A DNA stretch of 64,000 bases, taken from the NCBI GenBank assembly GCA_963921195.1, contig OY992540.1, forward strand, positions 170,283,923 through 170,347,922, given 5' to 3'. Numbering within the stretch: the first letter of the stretch is position 1; each line of letters begins with the position of its first letter. Below the pieces are notes generated by a model that was not told the DNA's origin, did not search any database, and saw only the letters and a list, made by a program, of their open reading frames with translations. This DNA comes from Pegoplata infirma. Its lineage: Eukaryota; Arthropoda; Insecta; Diptera; Anthomyiidae. The position numbers and the translations under genes are program-made. Below are positions 11,996 to 24,458 of this stretch, one piece after another.

Positions 11996-12408
11996 ACAGG
12001 GTATAAAAACGAGATATTCATAAGAGATGTTTTTTTCACAAGGTGTAATTTAAAATATTGCAACAGATTTATGACTGGTACAAAATTTAATGAGAATTGT
12101 AATCAAATTACAAGCGAAAACATAATTTTCTTTATTTTAATTATTTTCTTTATTTTAATTCTGATGCACAATAAAACTGGAAAAAAATGCAAATCTTGAT
12201 TGTATCATTACAAAAACCAAACACAAACTCGCAAAAATACAACCCTACAACGAAAAAAAAAAAATTAAAAGGAAAATGAGCCGATGAATGAGCCGCCGCC
12301 GACCGAACAGTACAATAGCCGCCGCCGGCAAGCAAAATTAGTCGCGCCGCCGCCGCCGAAAATTTCGTGTCGGCTTGGTTGCCTGGTGCAGTGACATTCA
12401 ATGTACAT

Positions 12409-13412
12409 TAGGGTGGTTTTTTATTTTATTTTTTTTGGAATTTCGAGGAGCGCGCAGCGGATTTTTGTTTCATTTGATGTTAAAATAATTGTGTAAAAAT
12501 TTGAGCTAAATCGGATAAAATTAACCCAAGGCGCAAGGAGGTCAAAGTCTCGAGAAAAAGCCAAAATGGCCAAATTTTGAAAAAACTTTAAAAAATGTAA
12601 ATTTTGTAGAAATAAAAAAAAATAAAATATTTTTTATTTAACTTTCTTGCAATAATACTCAGAAAAAATTATCTTTACTTTTTATGACGGCAGTAACACT
12701 TTCAAACATGAAATACAAAAATTACCATGCATTTTGGGGGGTACCTGATATGAGTGTTTTCGATTTTTTGAAAATTTTATTAAACAAAAAAATTAAATCT
12801 TACTATTCTATAGCAATGGATTATTAAATACATCCTAAGGCTTAAATATTTAAAAAATTGGGGATATCCATCGACTCAATTTTTTTTGGAGTCATTTGAC
12901 TCCTTGAAATCCGCAAAACTCAAATGACTCCAAAAAAAAATTGAGTCGATGGATATCCCCAATTTTTTAAATATTTAAGCCTTAGGATGTATTTAATAAT
13001 CCATTGCTATAAAATAGTAAGATTTAATTTTTTTGTTTAATAAAATTTTCAAAAAATCGAAAACACTCATTTCAGGTACCCCCCAAAATGCATGGTAATT
13101 TTTGTATTTCATGTTTGAAAGTGATACTGCCGTCATAAAAAGTAAAGATAATTTTTTCTGAGTATTATTGCAAGAAAGTTAAATAAAAAATATTTTGTTT
13201 TTTTTTATTTCAACAAAATTTAAATTTTTTTAAGTTTTTTCAAAATTTGGCCATTTTGGCTTTTTCTCGAAACTTTGACCTTCTTGCGCCTCGGGTTAAT
13301 TTTATCCGATTTAGCTCAAATTTTTACACAATTATTTTAACATCAAATGTCACAAAAATCCGCTGCGCGCTCCTCGAAATTCCAAAAAAAAATAAAATAA
13401 AAAACCACCCTA
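12409..13412. mobile_element. hAT-like foldback element, 1004 bp, TSD ATGTACAT
   Basis: Ends TAGGGTGGTTTTTTATTT on both sides, flanked by identical ATGTACAT at 12401-12408 and 13413-13420. The paralogue at 27330-27337 has one ATGTACAT and no insertion, proving the boundaries. Arms of nearly 500 bp meet around 12900-12910, so it is palindromic almost to the centre; the short spacer is flanked by GACTCCAAAAAAAATTGAGTC-type sequence. Non-coding. Confidence 0.93.
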
Positions 13413-13962
13413 ATGTACATATATCAAATATTAACAATGTTTGCAAAAGAAAAAATTTCATCACAGAAAAGGTCTAAATTTTTTAAGATCTACTTTTATT
13501 AGGGGTCATAAAAACCGTGACAAAAAATATTTCTTTTATGTTTTTATGGCTTTTAAAATTCAAGTAGCTAACTCCTTTTTGCTATGTGACATTGCATGCA
13601 AACGATTACTGATCGATGTAACATCTTTTGCAATTCGTTAGTCAGGTAAAACCTAATAATGTGATGAAAAGAAAATGTTTGACGTCACAATTAATACAAA
13701 CGAAAATAAGAATACAAAAAACCGAAACAAAACCGATACGAAAGAGAAAAAAATGAATTGGTATTGGTTTTTTATTGGTATTGGTTTTGAAGAATAAAAG
13801 TATTGGTTTTTAATTGGTATTGGTAGTGGGGAATCGGTATTGGTTTTTTATCGGTATTGGTATCGCACAAATAAAGGTATTGGTTTTTAATTGGTATTGG
13901 TTTTCAATTTGAATTGGTATTAACGGGTATTGGTATCGAAAAGGTATTGGTACCCATCATTG
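13413..13962. mobile_element. Right end of GGTATTGG-type hAT element
   Basis: Matches 27338-27856 nearly base for base (TATCAAATATTAACAATG, GTGACAAAAAATATTT, then GGTATTGG-rich repeats) and stops at the same terminus, GGTACCCATCATTG. With 4709-4832 it forms one old element opened by two later hAT insertions. Its left terminus, and hence its duplication, is not visible. Confidence 0.85.
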
Positions 13963-14135
13963 ATTTTATGATAACATATATGTTTCCATATATGATATCA
14001 TATATGACACATATTTTATATACGGCCACATATATGGGATCGTTTCTTGCATATATGGTCAAATATATGTTTCTATATATTTCATATATGATCATATAAA
14101 GATCTATATATAAGCATATATGAACAAACACATTT
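13963..14135. repeat. CATATATG-rich repeat
   Basis: Overlapping CATATATG and ATATATGAT motifs, like those at 20930-21070, 28270-28310, 29950-29975 and the ends of the element at 62846-63844. Probably an end of that element family. Confidence 0.6.
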
Positions 14136-14139
14136 ATTT

Positions 14140-16150
14140 TTAGCCGGGCAGAAAAATTCTCAGATTCTAAGACGTTTTTTCTATAGAAAAACTCTCAGAT
14201 TCTGAGACATTTTTTCTATAGAAAAATTCTTAGAATCTGAAAAAGTTTTTGTATTGAAAAATTCCCAGATTCTGAGACATTTTTTCTACAGAAAAATTCT
14301 CAGATTCTAAGACATTTTTTCTCTAAAAAAACTCTCTGAGTCTGAGACATTTTTCCTATAGAAATAATCTCAGAGTCTGAGATATTTTTTCTATAGAAAA
14401 ATTCTCAGATTCTGAGAAATTTTTCCTAAGCAAAAGTCTCATATTTTAAGACATTTTTTCTATAGAAAAATGCTCAAATTCTGCGACATTTTTTTTATAG
14501 AACAATTCCCAAATTCTGAGACATTTTCTCTATAGAAAAGTTCTCAGATTCGAAGCCATTATTGCTATAGAAAAATTCTCAAATTCTAAGACATTTTTTC
14601 TATAGAAAAATTCTCAGAGTCTGAGAATTTTTTCCTATAAAAAAATCTCTGATTTGGAGACATTTTTTCTATAGAAAAATTCTCAGATTCTGAGACATTT
14701 TTCTTTTGAAAAATTCTCAGATTCTGAGACATTTTTCTATACAAAAATTCTGAGATTCTGATACATTTTTCTATAGATTCTAAGACATTTTTTCAATAGA
14801 AAAATTTTTAGAGTCTAAGACATTTTTCCTATAAAAAAATCTCAGATTCTAAAACATTTTTTCTATAGAAAAATTCTTAAATTCTGAGACATTTTTTTCT
14901 ATAGAAAAATTCTTAGATTCTGAGACATTTTTCTGTAGAAAAATTCTTAGATTCTGGAACAGTTTTTGTATTGAAAAATTCTCAGATTCTGATACATTTT
15001 TTCCACAGAAAAATTCTCAGATTCTAAGACATTTTTTTTATAGAGAAATTCTCAGATTTTGAGACATTTTTTATATAGAAAAATTCTCAAATTCTAAAAC
15101 ATTTTTTCTATTGAAAAATTATAGTGTCTGGGAAATTTTTCCTACAAAAAAAATCTCAGATTCGAAGACATTTTTTCTATAGAAAAATTCTCAGATTCTG
15201 AGACATTATTTCTATAGCAAAAATCTCAAATTCTAAGACATTTTTTCTATAGAAAAATTCTAGAGTCTGGGAAATTTTTCCTATAAAAAAAAATCTCAGA
15301 TTCGGAGACATTTTTTCTATAGAAAAATTCTCAGATTCTTAGACATTTTTTTTATAAAAAAATTCTCAGATTCTGAGACATTTTTTCTATAGAAAAATTC
15401 TCAGATTCTGAAACATTTTTTCTACAGAAAAATTCTCAGATTCTGAGACATTTTTTCTCAGATTCTGAGAAATTTTTCCTATAGAAAAAGACTCATATTT
15501 TGAGACATTTTTTCTGTAGAAAAATTCTCAGATTCTGCGACATTTTTTCTATAGAAAAATTCTCAGATTTTGAGACACTTTTTCTATAGAAAAGTTCTCA
15601 GAGTCTGCGACATTTTTTCTATACAAAAATTTTTAAATTCTAAGACATTTTTTCTATAGAAAAATTCTCAGAGTCTGAGACATATTTCCTATAGAAAAAA
15701 TCTCAGATTTTGGACATTTTTTTTATAGAAAAATTCTCAGATTCTGAGACATTTTTCCTATAGAAGTCTCGGATTCTAAGAAATTTTTTTGTAAGGAAAA
15801 AATCTCAGATTCTGAGACATTTTTTCTATGGAAAAAGTCTCAGATTCTGAGAATTTTTTTTTTTCAGAAAATTTCTAAGATTCTGAGAATCCTTAAATAT
15901 TAAATTACTCAATATCTGAAAATTTTTCTATAGAAAAAATGTGTTAGAATCATAGACTTTTTCCAAAGAAAAGATGTCTCAGAATCTAAAAATTTTTCTA
16001 TCGAAAAATGTCTCAGAAGTTGAGAATTTTTTTTTAAAAAAAATTTTTCATTTTCTGAGAATTTTTCTATAGAGAAAATGTCTCAGAAGCTGTAAATTGT
16101 TCTTAACAAAAAATGTTTAAGAATCTGAGAATTTTTTTTAAATATAGTTT
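14140..16150. repeat. 35-bp tandem array (about 50 copies) with polarity switch
   Basis: Unit of about 35 bp: AATTCTCAGATTCTGAGACATTTTTTCTATAGAAA (shown as its two palindromic halves, CTCAGATTCTGAG and TTTCTATAGAAA). Copies are in one orientation to about 15880. From about 15900 the reverse orientation (TGTCTCAGAATCTGAG) takes over with stronger decay. No gene-like sequence. The following 16150-16690 is plain AT-rich DNA. Confidence 0.92.
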
Positions 16151-16694
16151 CTCAATATATCATTTTTTACATCATTGCCTTGTCCATTAGTTTTTTCATG
16201 CTTTGGAGGATGTTTTAATGCCACTATTCATTTTTCCAATATGAATTCACTGTTTACCCTTTTTCGCCCAAACGATGGACACCTATAAGTTTAAGAAATT
16301 TCATTAAGCACAAATTCAATGATCTGTATCCATTTGTTGTATCACTTACCATTTAATACAACCATAACTATTGTCAACATATTGCAGAACTTCTATATTT
16401 TTACATGTCATCAAACGATCCACCAAATTTCTTGGTCTGGAACACGTTTTGTTTTCAGTTCAATTTAAATACAAAAATGCTCACCCAAAATTCTTTAAAA
16501 ATCTATAAAAATAATGATATTAATTTATATTTTATTGCAATTAATTTTTTAAATTGCCTTTTTTCTAAACCAAAAATTCACAATGACAATTAAATAAAAA
16601 AGAAAAACTAAGTTCGAATTTTTATCTATTTTCATTAGTAAATTTTACATGGTCAATAGATGAAATTGTAAAGTAAAATTATACTGGTGGCATA

Positions 16695-17298
16695 CACTCA
16701 AAAAAAAAAACTGTAAAGTTAGCAAAAAATTTAGTTAAATTTAACTAAAAAAACACCTGATTTTGAACCTACTAAATTTCTAGTTAATTTAACAAAAAAT
16801 ATTTAGTTAACTTTTCGTAGAACGAATGTAGCAAAAAAACCGTAATTTTAACTAAAAATTCAGCTGAAAATTTCGTAACATTTTTTATTAGTTGAGTTCA
16901 GCTAAACTTTTTGTAAAAAATTTTAAGTTTGTTAAATATTGGTTTTAAACACTAACACTTCACATATTTTTTCTTTTTTTTTCACAGCATTAAGTTGAGC
17001 TTAAGTAGGACTTATGAGATTTGCATAGGAGGCTACACAAGAAATGTTTAAAATTTTTCACTTGACAAAAATGTTACAAAAAATCAGCAAATTAATTAGT
17101 AAAAATTCGTAAACTCAGTTTTAAAGTCAACAAAAAAAATTAATTCAAAATTTGTACAAAACTAGTATTTTCGTAAATTAAACTTAACTAAAAAAAGTAG
17201 TTAAAACGCTGATTTTAACTAAAAATTTGCTAAAAAGCCCGTAAACTCGAGTTTACAAAAAAAAGTTTGTTAACTTTACAGTTTTATTTTTTTGAGTG
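16695..17298. mobile_element. CACTCA-ended TA element, 604 bp
   Basis: Ends CACTCAAAAAAAAAAACTG and, reversed, CACTCAAAAAAATAAAACTG, with TA on both sides. The interior is rich in TTTAGTTAA / TTAACTAAA motifs on both strands. Belongs to a family with at least four other copies here (17832, 24857, 31716, 40538). 2-bp TA targets fit Tc1/mariner-type MITEs. Confidence 0.82.
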
Positions 17299-17831
17299 TA
17301 GGTAATAAGTCGTGGCTTTTAAGTTTCATACCAAAATAATTCACCTAAGCTAGCTTAGATAACATTACCTCGACTTTTTTTTTCTGTGTATATTAACACA
17401 GCATGACAAAAGTGACCACTATTTCAGAAAGTAAGAGGTATGACCAACATTTCCATTTATTTGAGACATGCTGAGTCCAATGGCGTACTTCGTTTTTTGA
17501 TGTATGGTACAGTTTTCTTGCAACATGTCATTAAAGATTATCTTATTTCCAGCCTGTTTTTTAACAAAAAAAAATTTAAAATTTGGTTTAAAGCTTTTCG
17601 TCTTAAGCCCTTAAGTTCGCGAATTTCTTAATTTTTCAAGGTTCTCGCGAAATTAACCTCTAAAAAAGGTTAAAAAAGGTTATCTTTTAAAACTTTGAAG
17701 TACTTTCAAAAGGAAACAGGATCACGAAATGAAAAACTTTAAATGCAGTTTTACTCCATTTGAGTCTACATTTAGATGTATATCATTCGGTTCATGTTTA
17801 ATATTGACTGCCGGACGGTGTACTTTTTGTA

Positions 17832-19270
17832 CACTCAACCAAAAATCATTGTATCCCAAAGAAAATCGTTGTAAATTCAACAGAAATCATTGTTGATTTT
17901 GACCCTACAAATATTTATGTTGATTTCAATAAAAATTGTTGTCAGTTTTTGTAAAAGTTGATCAACTTGTTCTTTTGTAAATCAACTCGTATTTTTTGTA
18001 AACTCAACTCATATTTTTGTTGATATAAGAAATTTTATTAATAAACAAGTAAAAAAGTTAAATTCGGCCTTGCCGAATGTAGTGATACCCTCCACAATTT
18101 CAAAAAGATTATTGCAAACAACTTTATTTAAAATTTCTTTTGAAAAAAAAAAAAAAAAATTGAAAAAAAAAATTTCGCGAAAAAAAAATTTGGTAAAAAA
18201 AAATCCGCGATTTTTTTCTTTTTTTGTCAATAAATATGTTCGTACTTGTTTAAATACCATTTGGTGTTCAATTTTGTTAACATATGTCAACCAGAAGCCG
18301 AATTAAAGCATTTTGTATTTTTAGGTTATGTTGAATGTACTGAAATTTTTGAGGTGTGCTTACATTTTCGTTCACAACTTTTGAACCGCTGAACCGATAT
18401 CGCTCAAATGCAATACCAAACTTCTCGGGAGAACTTCCAATATATATGTTAAGTTTCAGTCATCTCTGTGCAATATTTTGTCCGCGAGAACATTTTCCAC
18501 AGACAGACAGACAGACAGACGGACAGACGGACAGACGGACATCGCTAGAATGTCTTAAAATCGATCGAGGATCATGAATATATATACTTTATGGGGTCCC
18601 AGACCGATATTTCAATGAGTTACAAACGGAATGACAAACTTATATATACCCTCTATCACTAAGTGGAGGGTATAAAAAAAACTTGTTGTTATTTGTTAAT
18701 ATTCTTTTATTAAGTAAAAATCACAATATTTTTTAGAATTATCACCGGCTTTTTAAGCTGCACGAGATTTTCACACACACTTCGTTTATTTATGTTATGC
18801 ACTCGTAAGCCATTCTCCAGTTTTCTAATGACACCAAATCAAAAACCTTAAAAAAAAACAAAAAAAAAAATTGTAATATAGTATGAATACATAAAGTAAC
18901 CAATGTATTTTATTACTTACCAAATATTTACAGATCAGAATCTGATCATCAGATCCTATTTTTATTTATTTTTATAATATTAAATATTTTTATAAGAAAC
19001 AAACACATAAAATAATTTTATAAGAGACAAACAAATTTCACATTGCAATGCATTGCTACCAACTTGATAATACAAAAATGAACGAACAGGGTTGTTTTTT
19101 CTTTTTTGGTTTTATCTATTGAATTATGTATAAGTGTTGTAAAAAGTTTATTCAACTTTACTGATTATTCAACGATATCAACATTAATTTTTGTTGAATA
19201 CGGCAATATTCTGTAAAACTTGATCTACAATGGGTTTACTAATTTTTCTACTAAGATATTTCTATGAGTG
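17832..19270. mobile_element. CACTCAACC-ended TA element, carrying an INE-1-like insertion
   Basis: Left end CACTCAACCAAAAATCATTG, right end CTAAGATATTTCTATGAGTG, TA on both sides. It is colinear with 40538-41803 (same 'GTTGTAAATTCAACAGAAATC', 'TTCACACACACTTCGTTTAT', 'AACAGGGTTGTTTTTTC' blocks). It differs by the insertion at 18040-18676 here and by the Tigger-like and small palindromic insertions there. Confidence 0.85.
18040..18676 (+). mobile_element. INE-1/DINE-1-like non-autonomous element
   Basis: Starts ACAAGTAAAAAAGTTAAATTC with the hairpin TTCGGCCTTGCCGAA and ends with a second hairpin, ACCCTCTATCACTAAGTGGAGGGT, followed by ATAAAAA. The middle has 'TTTTGAACCGCTGAACCGATATCG', a CAGA/GGACA microsatellite (18500-18540) and GGGGTCCCAGACCGATAT. 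The layout resembles fly INE-1 elements (non-autonomous Helitrons), which have a 3' hairpin and no target duplication; class assignment is inference. A near-identical copy is inverted at 35575-36200. Confidence 0.75.
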
Positions 19271-20019
19271 TAGGCAAACACTGAAATAATAGTTTTTGTT
19301 AATTTTTAATCAGTTAATTTTTTAAGGTTATCACATTATATAATATACTAAAAGACGGGCCCTTGAATTATCTCGTAAAATGTTGCTGGCATATAAAAAA
19401 AGTTTTTTGCGATTTTGAACATGGTGGTAAAAGCAAAGTTTTATGGGCTAATCTCGCAAAAATATCAAAAAAATAGAGAAATTCGCGAATTTATTGATAT
19501 ATCCTCTTAACAAATGTTGCAAATACTATCTAGGAATATAAAAGAAAGTCGGAATCAAAAGTTGTATTTTCTTTCGTAAACATTAATGGTTTTAAAATAA
19601 AACCAATTCATACAGATAACGTATGTTTACTCGACAATGAAAATGGTATTAAAGTTACTGAAATTTTAAGTAGAAAGCTGTCTAAATACAAATGTGATGA
19701 TATTTTTTTGAAAGTCAATATTTTAATTGAATGTAGCCAATAACATTTAAATCAGTACCCACAAAGTAGAATCAAAGTGTATTCTTACTAAATTTGATAA
19801 TGTCACTATTGCAATAACTTTACAACATAATTAAGTGTTGTAAAATGTTAAAATTTAATTAAATTGTTAAAAAAATATTTCAAATAAAGAAACCGTCTTT
19901 AGTTTGGTAAAAAAGTACTGGCAAAGTACTAAATTCGGTAAAATCAAGTACTATACAAAAAATAAATTACTTTGCCAGTACTTTTTCTTTGGAATGGTTG
20001 GCAATTTCTGGCTGGGTAT

Positions 20020-20053
20020 GTATACCCTCTATCACTAAGTGGAGGGTATAAAA
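20020..20053 (+). repeat. INE-1-like 3' hairpin fragment next to a CCCAG-family terminus
   Basis: ATACCCTCTATCACTAAGTGGAGGGTATAAAA is the 3' end of the INE-1-like repeat on its own. Immediately before it (19996-20017) is GGTTGGCAATTTCTGGCTGGG, the terminus of the CCCAGTCAGAAA family. The surrounding stretches 19272-19995 and 20054-20888 contain no recognisable gene; 20600-20690 resembles 48215-48300. Confidence 0.65.
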
Positions 20054-21349
20054 ACAATTAAATGGAATTTTTAAAAGTTGTAAATAAAATAAAACAAATA
20101 AAATTAATAACAATATTTTTTTATACGTTTTAATCACTTTTATACCTACCCGTAAGCATTACTTTTATACTTACTGGTTGCTATGGTACTTTGAGTCTCA
20201 TCCTATGTTAAGATCAGTAATGCTGCAATGGTACTATATAAGGTATACATCCCTCATTTTATACATTATTTGGTAATAAAATTTTTGCTGCTTTTTTTTA
20301 TTGGTTATTCTAATCGATTACTCGAAGATTTTTTTTTAAATTAATCCTTTGATCGAACGAACAACAAAATTATTTGAATTATTAGAACAAAGTTGAAAGG
20401 CGAATAATTGACAACTATAGTAAAAACCTCAGTGTCTCCTCAGAAATATCGATACCTACCGTTTAATCGGAGCTGTCCGGAATCTTTGTTGCAAATACGG
20501 TTTCGAACGAGGGTATTTTCAATGCAATAGTCAATGCTTACTGCGGCACCGGTAGATGGAGCTGGGGTAAAGTTATAAAAACATCAACTATTTTTCGCAC
20601 AGATTTCTAAAGTATTTTGGCCTCCTAAACACGAATCTGTCATCAGAAAAGTTGTATTAAATCGCATTCTCGAGATATGGGCATTTTTCTGTTTTGTGGA
20701 CCAAGCCATCAAAACCAGAGACCATAACTGTTACGAGATTTATTGAAAAAATTCAAATTTAACTGTTTAAAAATATTTTTTCAAATAAAAATAACTTAAA
20801 AAACTCGAGTTATTAAAATAAAACTAAAATAAACGCATGTAAAAGAATCCTATTGATAGCTAATACTTCAATCATTGATTTAAAGACCCAGGAAAATTTT
20901 TTGGAACAAATTTCTGGTTCAACAGATTCTTGAATACATTGCCATATATTTACATATGGGTTCACTTTACGTATATGGACGTATATGATTCATACATAAA
21001 TTATGTATGCCCACACATATGTTTATATATGTACATATGTGTCCATACATGGTTCATATATGGTCATATACAGGCGCGGATCCAGGGGGGGGGGAGAATG
21101 GGATTTCTCCCCCCCAAAATGATTCAAAAAAAAAAAAAAGGAAAAAAAGAAAAAAAAAGGAAAAAAAGGAAAGAAAGGAAAAGAAAATGGAAAGAGTGAG
21201 AGGAACAAAGATAGAAGGAAAATGACCAGGATGTAAACAAATAGAGGCTATTTGTATTGAAGAATTTTTTTTTTGTTTTCAGAATGAAAGAAATTGCATT
21301 TGAAAAACTTAAATGAAAATAAAGTTAAATAGCAATAGAGTTATCATTC

Positions 21350-22025
21350 TCTAAGAAAAAATTATTATCTGAATATTTTTTTAGAAAAATGTTTCCAAAT
21401 TCCAGACTTTATTTTTAGAAACTGTTTTGATACTAAATGTAAAAATTGTTTTATTGTAAAATTATCTTAAATTTTATGAAAAATGTCTTAAAACTTTTCT
21501 ATAGAAAACATCCCACAGCAACTGAGAATTTTTCCTTTGAAAGAATGTTTCAGAATATACCAAGATTTTTTCAGCAAAAAATTTCTCAGAATCGAATAAC
21601 ATTTCTAAAGGAAAAACGTCTTAGAATCTGAATATGTAAATTTTGCTTTTGAAATGTGTCGAATAATAAAAATTTTTCTATATGAATATGTTTCAGAATC
21701 TAGATGTCATTAAAGCCGTAAAATTTTTCGTATTTTAAGAAAATTGATTCAAAATTTCTTCATAAAATGTTTTAAAAACTGATAATTTTTTAGTATCTGA
21801 TAATTTTCTTTTACGAATTATTTTTCATGATCTGAGAATTTTTATATACGAAAAAGTTCTTAGAATCTGAGAATAACTTGAAATATGAGAATTATTTCAA
21901 AGGTTTTTTATAAGAAAAATATGTATATCAGAATATGGAATTATTTTTATAGAAAGAATGTCTCAAAATCTCAGATTATTTCTATAGAAAATTTTAAAAA
22001 TCTGAGACATTTTCTACAAGAATTT
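21350..22025. repeat. Degraded copies of the 35-bp family
   Basis: Scattered 'CAGAATCTGAGAA', 'TTTCTATAGAAA' and 'ATGTCTCAAAATCTCAG' pieces in the orientation of the distal part of the 14-16 kb array, heavily diverged. Further single copies lie at 22860-22930 and, very degraded, 31480-31690. Confidence 0.6.
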
Positions 22026-22239
22026 TTTTTTGCTAATGCTGGTTAGCAAACTTTTAGTAAATTTTAGTTTAGATTATCATGTTATCAAAAATATCTTGTA
22101 AACTTCATTTAGCGCATTAGCAATTTAAAACAAAATTTAAACTAATTTTTTTGCTAAATTTAAAATTGAGTTGACCAAATTGTTACAAGCTTTTTTGCTA
22201 ATATTAGCAAAAATAAATGGTAAATTTTTTTTTATTTTC

Positions 22240-22720
22240 AGAAAACTTAAAATGGCGCTATCTCGGAAACTTAGCCAGATAGAGCAAAATGGAGGCCATT
22301 TTTGGTTCTCGTGCTCTCTGTAGTATCGCCGGTCCTTTTCACATGTGTGGACCCTAATGAATCCTAACTTTGGATCCAAAAAAGTTAGCATTCCCGAAAA
22401 TTTTAAAATGCTCATATCTCGGTAAATATTGCCGACACAACAAAAAGTCCAAAAGCATTTTTGTAGCTCTCAACACGTAGAACAAGAAATCTCTCCGAGT
22501 AGTATTTTTGAAGTTATCGAGTTTTGTAATTCTCAAAACCCCGGTGGTCCCCTAAAATCACGTATCTCAAAAACTAAGCAAGGTAGAGCGAAACGGACAC
22601 AAATTTTGGATCAAAAACTATTACGATTTTTAAGGAACCCAACTAGGTCTAGGCCCATCGGGGTCTGGACCTATCGGTTCCGAACCCAATGGGGTCCTCA
22701 AATGTGTATGAACTAAGTTG
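22240..22720 (+). repeat. Three degenerate direct copies of a ~155-bp unit
   Basis: 'AAAATGGCGCTATCTCGGAAACT' (22249), 'AAAATGCTCATATCTCGGTAAAT' (22406) and 'AAAATCACGTATCTCAAAAACT' (22555) begin units that also share 'TAGAGC(A/G)AAA' and 'TTTGGATC(C)AAAAA'. The surrounding TTAGCAAA/TTTGCTAA-rich flanks (22030-22240, 22720-22860) look like the ends of an old element whose right end is TTTTTTTTTAGTG followed by TA. Confidence 0.6.
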
Positions 22721-23435
22721 AAATAAAAAAAAATTTCAGTTAACTAATTTTTGGCAAAACATTTTTGCTAACTTTACCAAAAAAATTGTGGGTTCAAAAT
22801 CAGCAAATTTTCTTGCAGGTTTACAAGCTTTTTTTGATAACATTACAATTTTTTTTTTAGTGTATGAAAAATATTTAAGAATCTAAGAGTTTTTCTGTAG
22901 TAAAATTGTTTCAACATCAGAGATATTTTGTGAAGGGTACATGCAAAAATCTAATACTTTATTAATTTTTTTCGGAATATTAATGCTTAATGTTATTAAT
23001 GTTTTCAAAAATTTAAAATTTTTATATAAAATTTTACGTGTCTATTCACAGTTGTGACTAGCTTTGACTCTCATAACCCAATTTTTATGACTGAAAAGCA
23101 AGGATGGGTACCAATTCGATAAAAGTATTGGTATTGGTATTGGTTTTTAAAATTATATTAGTATTGGTATAGGTATTGGTTTTCATTTTTTGTTGAATTG
23201 GTATAGGTTTCGGTATTGGTTTTGAATTATTTAGGTATTGGGTATTGGTATTGGTTTTAGCCTCGAATCGGTATCGGTTTTTAATAAGTATTGGTATTTA
23301 GCTTATATCGGTTTTGGTTTTTGTATGCAAAAGGTTTTGTCGTTAATATTAATTAATTTAACGTACGTCGTCCTTCTGTCCGCCCCACAGTGCACACTGG
23401 GGCGAGATGGTAGGTTTTTTGGCCAAAAGTCTCTA

Positions 23436-24458
23436 CACCGAACCAAATACGGCAGTAATATTTACGAAAAAGCATGTTGATTTGACGAAAGAACAATCAT
23501 TATACAGCTAACAAAACAGGGGTGTTGATTTGAATAAAATTTTCGTTAATTTATATTTGAGATAAATTTGACGAAATTTCGTCAAATTAACAGAATTATT
23601 TTCGTCAATTTGAATAAAATAGTTTATTCAATTTGAATAAATATCATCAATTTAACAAAATGATTTTCGTTGATTCTACGATATTTTATCAATTTTACTA
23701 AATTTGTCTACCCTTTCAAAAAATAAAATATCCATAAATATTATTTTTATTTTTGAAATTATATTTTTTATTAAAAGGAATATGTTAATATTTTAAAAAC
23801 TTAAAAAATGTTTACTATAATAAACAAAAAAATTACAAAATAATAAACTTACAAAAAGGGAATGAATTTATTGAAGACGAAGAAACTGCTGCCGTGTGTT
23901 CATATTTCCAATGTGTTAATTTAAATTCCAGACCGAAACTTATTTATCTTTGCCTAAACCTTTGTCAATGTAATGTATAGAATACCTAAAAACATTAATA
24001 AAAATAAAAATTAGTTTATAAATTTAATTATTATATACATATATCATTACTTACATAAAGTTTTGTTTTCACATGCAGTTTTGTAGAATTTGAAGACGCT
24101 TTTATAATGCCAAAAAAACATGGCAAAAACTTAAAAGCTTTAGCAATTGCATAAAATTGCATGAAAAAATAAATAAATTTTAGCAAAACATAATTTTTTT
24201 TTATGACACTGCACAATGCAAAAAGTAATGGCGTCCAAACTAATAATTTTAGTCAATTTGACGAAATTTAGTCAATTTGACAAAATTTAGTCAATTTGAT
24301 GAAATTTCGTCAATTTTACTTATTTAGAGGATGTAAACTTGACGAAATTTTGTTGATTTGAATAAAATTTGTTGAATCTTAAAAAAAAAATTGACGAAAT
24401 TTCGTTAAAGATCTACAAAATTTTTTTGTTGATTTTACCTACGCGATTTGGTTCGGTG
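23436..24458. mobile_element. CACCGAACC-ended TA element, 1023 bp
   Basis: Ends CACCGAACCAAATACG and, reversed, CACCGAACCAAATCGCG, with TA on both sides. The interior repeats GTCAATTTGACGAAATTT and its complement near both ends (23540-23640, 24240-24400). Non-coding; Tc1/mariner-type MITE by target and layout. Confidence 0.8.

Larger units (their letters stand above)
4833..12385. mobile_element. Large hAT-like composite element, 7553 bp, TSD GTGCAGTG
   Basis: Termini CAGGGAACCAAGCCGA (left) and, reversed, CAGGCAACCAAGCCGA (right), flanked by perfect 8-bp duplications GTGCAGTG at 4825-4832 and 12386-12393. The uninserted site exists at 27315-27322. The first 150 and last 110 bases are strikingly GC- and CpG-rich, with GCCGCCGCCGA runs. 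The interior carries younger insertions (5324-5817, 7173-8741, 10257-11190) and older repeats. 8-bp duplications and CAGG ends fit the hAT superfamily. No transposase frame remains. Confidence 0.85.

Noticed and set aside
14140..16150. CRISPR-like array (35-bp repeats)
   Set aside because: No unique spacers, units are contiguous and variable, and the genome is eukaryotic. It is a tandem satellite.
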